DNA from: Ruminococcus sp.
Lineage (GTDB): Bacteria; Bacillota; Clostridia; Oscillospirales; Ruminococcaceae
Assembly (NCBI GenBank): GCA_017542475.1
Contig: JAFXXD010000026.1
Location: 1 to 36,239 of the forward strand
Direction: 5' to 3'
DNA length: 36,239 nt
Of the stretch, positions 32,894 through 36,239 are shown piece by piece (position 1 is the stretch's first letter; the number at the start of each line of letters is the position of its first letter). The translations under genes and the position numbers were made by a program. A model generated the notes under the pieces. It was not told where the DNA came from and ran no database searches. It saw only the letters and a program-made list of their open reading frames with translations.

Positions 32894-35290
32894 TTACTTT
32901 AATTCCGCTATAGTAACGCCGTCCTCGCCCTCGCCGTAAACTCCGAGGCGGAAGCTCTTAACGGACGGGTGGTTTTTCAGTCTCTTATGCACGGCGGCGC
33001 GGAGAAGTCCCGTGCCTTTGCCGTGGATTATGGATATGATCGAAATATTGGACATAACTGCCTGATCTATGAACTGGTCGAGCTGGTATATGCCGTCGTC
33101 GCAGGCACAGCCGCGTATGTCGAGCTCCATTTTGCCGCGGCGCTCAGCCGTTACGCCTACCCTGCCGACCTTTCCTCCGCGCTGCTTCTGCACGGGCTTG
33201 TTGCCGACTGTGACCTTCGGTGCTTCCTCAAGCCTCAGGCGGGAAATATTCATCTTCGTCTTCATTACGCCCATCTGAACGAATACGAAGTCGCTGCCGT
33301 CGGGGTCACCCGAAACAATTCCCTTGCGTCCGAGGTCAACGACGTATACCGTGTCTCCCCTTTTCAGCTTGCGAGGGAGCACATAGCCCTCGTTCGGGTC
33401 TTTTCCCGTGACGGGGTTCGCTGTATCGTACATCTTGTTGAAGCTCTGCTTCGAGCGCGACTTCATTCCCGAGACATTCGCGCTGAAATCCTTCTTGTCC
33501 TTCTCCTTGCGGAGCTTTTCGAGCTCGTCAATGAGCTCGTTGGATTCAGCCTTTGTCTGCTCGATTATGGTCATTGCCTGCAAGCGTGCCTTTTCGAGGA
33601 GGTCTGCCTTGCTGTTTTCGAGCTCCTCCTTATCGGCACGAATCTTGGCTTCATGCTCGGCGGCTTTCGCGCGAAGCTTCGCAGCCTGCTCGCGCTCGCG
33701 CTCAAGCTCTATACGTGAGGCTTCAAGCTTGCCGATTATATCCTCAAGGCGGGTATTGGCGTCGCTGACAAGTGACTTAGCATCCTCGATAATATCAGCG
33801 GGCATACCGAGGCTCTCAGATATGGCGAATGCGTTGGATTTGCCCGGGGAACCGATTATAAGCCTGTATGTAGGCTTCAGCGTTTCAATGTTGAACTCGC
33901 ACGATGCGTTCTCGACGTTCGGCGTGTCTATCGCGAAAACCTTGAGTTCCTGATAGTGTGTCGTCACCATCAAGCGTGCGCCGTTTTGAATAAGGCGCTT
34001 GATTATGGATACGGCAAGAGCTGCGCCCTCTACTGGGTCTGTGCCCGAGCCGAGCTCGTCGAGCAGTACGAGCGAGCGCTCGTCCGCTATGCTGAGTATC
34101 TCTATGACCTTGTTCGTGTGAGACGAAAACGTTGACAGGTTCTGCTCGATGCTCTGGCTGTCGCCGATATCAACGAGGATATTTTCAAATACGGATATAC
34201 TGCTGCCGTCCGAGACGGGAATGAGAAGTCCGCACATCGTCATAGCCGAAAGAAGTCCTGCTGTTTTCAGCGCGACAGTCTTACCGCCTGTGTTCGGACC
34301 CGTTATGATAAGCGCCTGATAGTCCTCGCCGAGCGACAGGTCTATCGGTACAGCCTTTTTTCTGTCGAGCAGAGGATGGCGCGCGTTTTTCAGATGTATG
34401 ATGCCGTCGTCGGTTATGACAGGCATGGAGGCGTGCATTTTCGCGGCAAGCTCCGATTTAGCGAAGTAGAGGTTCAGCTCCACGCAGACCTTGTAGTTTT
34501 CGCAGAGGACGTCCGCATAGTCGCCGCACTCGCGGCAGAGCTCACGGATAATGCGCTCTATCTCCTCCTGCTCTTTGCCTTGCAGGATTCGTATGTCGTT
34601 GTTTGCCTCGACTATTGCCATTGGCTCGATGAAAATGGTCTGACCCGTGGCGGAGGTGTCGTGGACAAGACCGCTCACCTGTCCGCGGTATTCGGACTTG
34701 ACGGGCAGAACAAAGCGTCCGTCACGGATAGTGACGTTGCTCTCCTGCAAATACTGCTGCGTGGTCTTGTTCCTGACCATTTTGTCGAGAGTCTCGCGCA
34801 GCTGCATACCCGCCTTGTTTATTTTGCGGCGTATCGCGGCAAGCTCGGGGCTTGCGGCGTCCGCTATCTCGTTCTCGGAGATTATCGAGCGGTCAAGCTT
34901 TTCGAGCAGCCAGTCGTTCGGGGCAAGCTGTGAGAAGAGGTAGCTGAGCTCCGTTTCGACGTTCTCGCAGGAGCGGTACCAGTCGAAGAGGCTCTTTATC
35001 TGCCGAAGCATTGCGGCTATGTCCATAAGGTCGCGGAGTGATATCACAGCGCCCGATTTTGCGCGCTTTGCGGCTGTGGATATATCCTTGAAATTGCTGA
35101 AAGGCGGCAGTCCGAACTGAATCGAGAGCGCTAAAGCCTGATTGGTCTTGGTGTTCTCGTAGCGGACACGCTCCAAGTCTGTATCTGGGCGCACCTCGAG
35201 CGCCATTCGCTTCGTCTCGTCGTTAGAGGCGAGCTCCGCGAGCATTTCAAGTATTTTGTCGAGTTCTAATGTCTTTAAGTATTTATTCAT
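32894..35290 (-). CDS. mutS2: MutS2 endonuclease / ribosome-collision factor
   Basis: The 798-residue protein has the MutS2 core: MNKYLKTLELDKILEMLAELA at the start, DGRFVLPVKSEYRGQVSGLVHD-type clamp sequences, Walker A ITGPNTGGKTVALKTAGLL, Walker B SLVLLDELGSGTDPVEGAALA and TTHYQELKVFA. A long Glu/Lys/Ala-rich coiled coil (~500-625) follows, then a KOW-like segment (LKRGDTVYVVDLGRKGIV) and a C-terminal Smr nuclease domain with LDIRG and HGKGTG. MutS2 suppresses homologous recombination, and in Bacillus it also acts on collided ribosomes. ATG 35290 is chosen: it lies 1 base after the recO stop (TGATATG), implying coupled translation. The frame extends upstream into recO and is not used there. 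Confidence 0.96.
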   Translation of the reverse strand: MNKYLKTLELDKILEMLAELASNDETKRMALEVRPDTDLERVRYENTKTNQALALSIQFGLPPFSNFKDISTAAKRAKSGAVISLRDLMDIAAMLRQIKSLFDWYRSCENVETELSYLFSQLAPNDWLLEKLDRSIISENEIADAASPELAAIRRKINKAGMQLRETLDKMVRNKTTQQYLQESNVTIRDGRFVLPVKSEYRGQVSGLVHDTSATGQTIFIEPMAIVEANNDIRILQGKEQEEIERIIRELCRECGDYADVLCENYKVCVELNLYFAKSELAAKMHASMPVITDDGIIHLKNARHPLLDRKKAVPIDLSLGEDYQALIITGPNTGGKTVALKTAGLLSAMTMCGLLIPVSDGSSISVFENILVDIGDSQSIEQNLSTFSSHTNKVIEILSIADERSLVLLDELGSGTDPVEGAALAVSIIKRLIQNGARLMVTTHYQELKVFAIDTPNVENASCEFNIETLKPTYRLIIGSPGKSNAFAISESLGMPADIIEDAKSLVSDANTRLEDIIGKLEASRIELEREREQAAKLRAKAAEHEAKIRADKEELENSKADLLEKARLQAMTIIEQTKAESNELIDELEKLRKEKDKKDFSANVSGMKSRSKQSFNKMYDTANPVTGKDPNEGYVLPRKLKRGDTVYVVDLGRKGIVSGDPDGSDFVFVQMGVMKTKMNISRLRLEEAPKVTVGNKPVQKQRGGKVGRVGVTAERRGKMELDIRGCACDDGIYQLDQFIDQAVMSNISIISIIHGKGTGLLRAAVHKRLKNHPSVKSFRLGVYGEGEDGVTIAELK

Positions 35291-35291
35291 A

Positions 35292-36041
35292 TCATTGACC
35301 GTTTTGTACTGATCTGTAAAAATCGAGTGTTTTGAAGTTTCTTTCAAGATGTGTCAGGAGGTAGTCCTCCGTGAATGCGGCGAGCTTGTCCCCTGCCCGC
35401 TCGGATACGCGGAAATTGAACAGCCTGTCGAAGTCAGCGAGCACGATATGGCGTATCGCCGACAGCTCGGGCAGACGGAGCTTCATCCATTTGCCGCCGT
35501 CGTCGTCGAAGCAGTCGGAGCAGCAGAAGCCGCCGTCCGCAGCCGAGAAATACAGCTCCTCGGGCTCGAATACGCCGCAGCCCCGACACGCGAGAACGTC
35601 GGGCATATAGCCTATCTCCGACATCAAGCGCAGCTCGAATATGCTTTTCAGCAGCTGCTCGCTCCGAAGTCCCTTTTCAAGACAGTGGAGAGTATTCAGC
35701 GTCAGACGCAGGACGTTGCCGCTGTCCGTGCGCTCGGATATACAGTAGCGCAACACCTCAGAGAAGTAGCTCGCGAGCGAGAGTCCCGTGAGAGAATTGC
35801 GCAGATCGTAAAATATATGTATAGGCTCTGCGCTGTTGAGGCAGAACCTGTCCTTGCGTTTGTCACAGCAGAATCGCGAGTATGCAAACAGCTGTGCAGA
35901 GCTCCCCGATTTGCCGTTTATCTTGCGTGCACCCTTGACGGAAAGCTCTATTATGCCTTTTTCCTTCGTCAGGACGTCAATGAAGCAGTCCTGTTCTCCT
36001 ACGGGACGTTCCTTCAGAACTATCCCCTCTATTATCATCAT
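35292..36041 (-). CDS. recO: DNA repair protein RecO
   Basis: The 249-residue protein begins MMIIEGIVLKERPVGEQDCFIDVLTKEKGII, the OB-fold start of RecO. The C-terminal helical part contains a four-Cys zinc site (CRGCG near 150 and CCSDC near 175), as in Gram-positive-type RecO. With RecR it loads RecA on SSB-coated single-stranded DNA in gap repair. Two ATG codons in a row (36041 and 36038) are possible starts; upstream are AGAGGG and ACAGG. The 5' end overlaps the yqzL-like gene and the 3' end abuts mutS2. Confidence 0.95.
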   Translation of the reverse strand: MMIIEGIVLKERPVGEQDCFIDVLTKEKGIIELSVKGARKINGKSGSSAQLFAYSRFCCDKRKDRFCLNSAEPIHIFYDLRNSLTGLSLASYFSEVLRYCISERTDSGNVLRLTLNTLHCLEKGLRSEQLLKSIFELRLMSEIGYMPDVLACRGCGVFEPEELYFSAADGGFCCSDCFDDDGGKWMKLRLPELSAIRHIVLADFDRLFNFRVSERAGDKLAAFTEDYLLTHLERNFKTLDFYRSVQNGQ

Positions 36042-36129
36042 TGAGCCTGTCCCTCTGCGCAGAATAGAGCAGGTAATCGCTTACTCTGCCCGTTTCTGCA
36101 AATCTGTTCCATAATGTATCCTCTGTCAT
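35977..36129 (-). CDS. yqzL: YqzL-like small protein
   Basis: A 50-codon gene starts MTEDTLWNRFAETGRVSDYL, followed by LYSAQRDRLNDD. Bacillus YqzL is a ~47-residue protein of unknown function with the same pattern (Trp, Phe, Thr-Gly, then Tyr-Leu-Leu) encoded between era and recO, exactly the position here. GGAGG lies 7 bases before ATG 36129. The 3' part overlaps recO by 65 bases in another frame; the shared family region (about residues 1-32) is mostly upstream of the overlap, so the extra C-terminal residues are probably not conserved. Confidence 0.75.
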   Translation of the reverse strand: MTEDTLWNRFAETGRVSDYLLYSAQRDRLNDDNRGDSSEGTSRRRTGLLH

Positions 36130-36183
36130 ACAGACACCTCCGCAAAGCTATTATCTGCTCTGCGGCGGTAAGTATAACAGTAA

Positions 36184-36239
36184 TTATTTGTCTGAAAGTC
36201 CGAAGCTGCGTATAAGAGCCTCGCGGTTGCGCCAGTCCT
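36184..36239 (-). CDS. era: GTPase Era, last 17 residues only
   Basis: The frame entering from the right edge reads DWRNREALIRSFGLSDK then TAA. Era proteins end in the same way (Val-Lys-x-Asp-Trp-Arg, then an Arg-x-x-Gly/Phe-Gly tail), and era normally precedes yqzL and recO in Firmicutes. The KH and GTPase domains lie outside the window. Era binds GTP and the 3' end of 16S rRNA during 30S assembly. Confidence 0.8.
   Translation of the reverse strand, partial: DWRNREALIRSFGLSDK

Overview
The window looks like a metagenome-assembled contig from a fibre-degrading gut or rumen community. From about position 530 to the right end it reads as one continuous stretch of a cellulolytic Clostridia-type genome, most like Ruminococcus. 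The evidence is a secreted GH5 cellulase with a type I dockerin of ruminococcal form, a GH31 alpha-xylosidase, a tRNA-Val T-box leader, a BceRSAB module, the Firmicutes-type era-yqzL-recO-mutS2 order and strong AGGAGG ribosome binding sites. The genus is an inference; no rRNA or marker search is possible here. The first ~527 bases are different: they encode FISUMP domains (Fibrobacter succinogenes major paralogous domain). They join a truncated sugar phosphate isomerase gene of the other organism in opposite orientation near 523-535, which is best explained as a chimeric assembly joint.

Layout. 3-530 (+) Fibrobacter-type fragment. 528-3224 (-) truncated isomerase and dockerin-bearing GH5 cellulase, the latter with a perfect-consensus promoter and a 10-bp palindromic operator. 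3538-5659 (-) OmpR-type two-component pair. 5917-9270 (+) PAS/degenerate-GGDEF/EAL protein, then phosphofructokinase. 9380-10747 (-) gdhA. 10987-16230 (-) valS behind a T-box, then YjbR/MmcQ, GNAT and Dabb genes, a palindromic intergenic element and folC. 16779-19595 (+) alpha-xylosidase and a small HD (alarmone hydrolase-like) protein. 19720-21693 (+) DnaD-like and DnaC/DnaI-like helicase-loading pair. 21706-22350 AT-rich spacer with a terminator-like hairpin. 22351-25286 (+) SleB-family cell-wall hydrolase and ftsH. 25347-29909 (-) BceR-BceS then BceA-BceB, with a BceR-type box before bceA. 30122-30928 (+) aquaporin Z. 30967-36239 (-) era (3' end), yqzL-like, recO, mutS2 and a cytoplasmic LacI-type sensor fused to an active-looking GGDEF domain.

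How the genes fit together. GH5 and GH31 point to cellulose and xyloglucan use, and the dockerin implies attachment to a scaffoldin encoded elsewhere. Two c-di-GMP proteins have complementary catalytic states: one keeps all EAL residues and has lost GGDEF, the other has intact GGDEF and no EAL. The second carries a sugar-regulator-type binding domain, so nutrient state could feed into c-di-GMP, though this is inference. The remaining genes are core functions (translation, replication start, recombination, nitrogen assimilation, glycolysis) plus a peptide-antibiotic resistance module. No tRNA, rRNA, transposase, phage gene or CRISPR array was seen. The best leads for something undescribed are the LacI-sensor/GGDEF fusion, the paired palindromes upstream of the cellulase and of gdhA, the 128-bp palindromic element, and the unexplained spacer before the cell-wall hydrolase.
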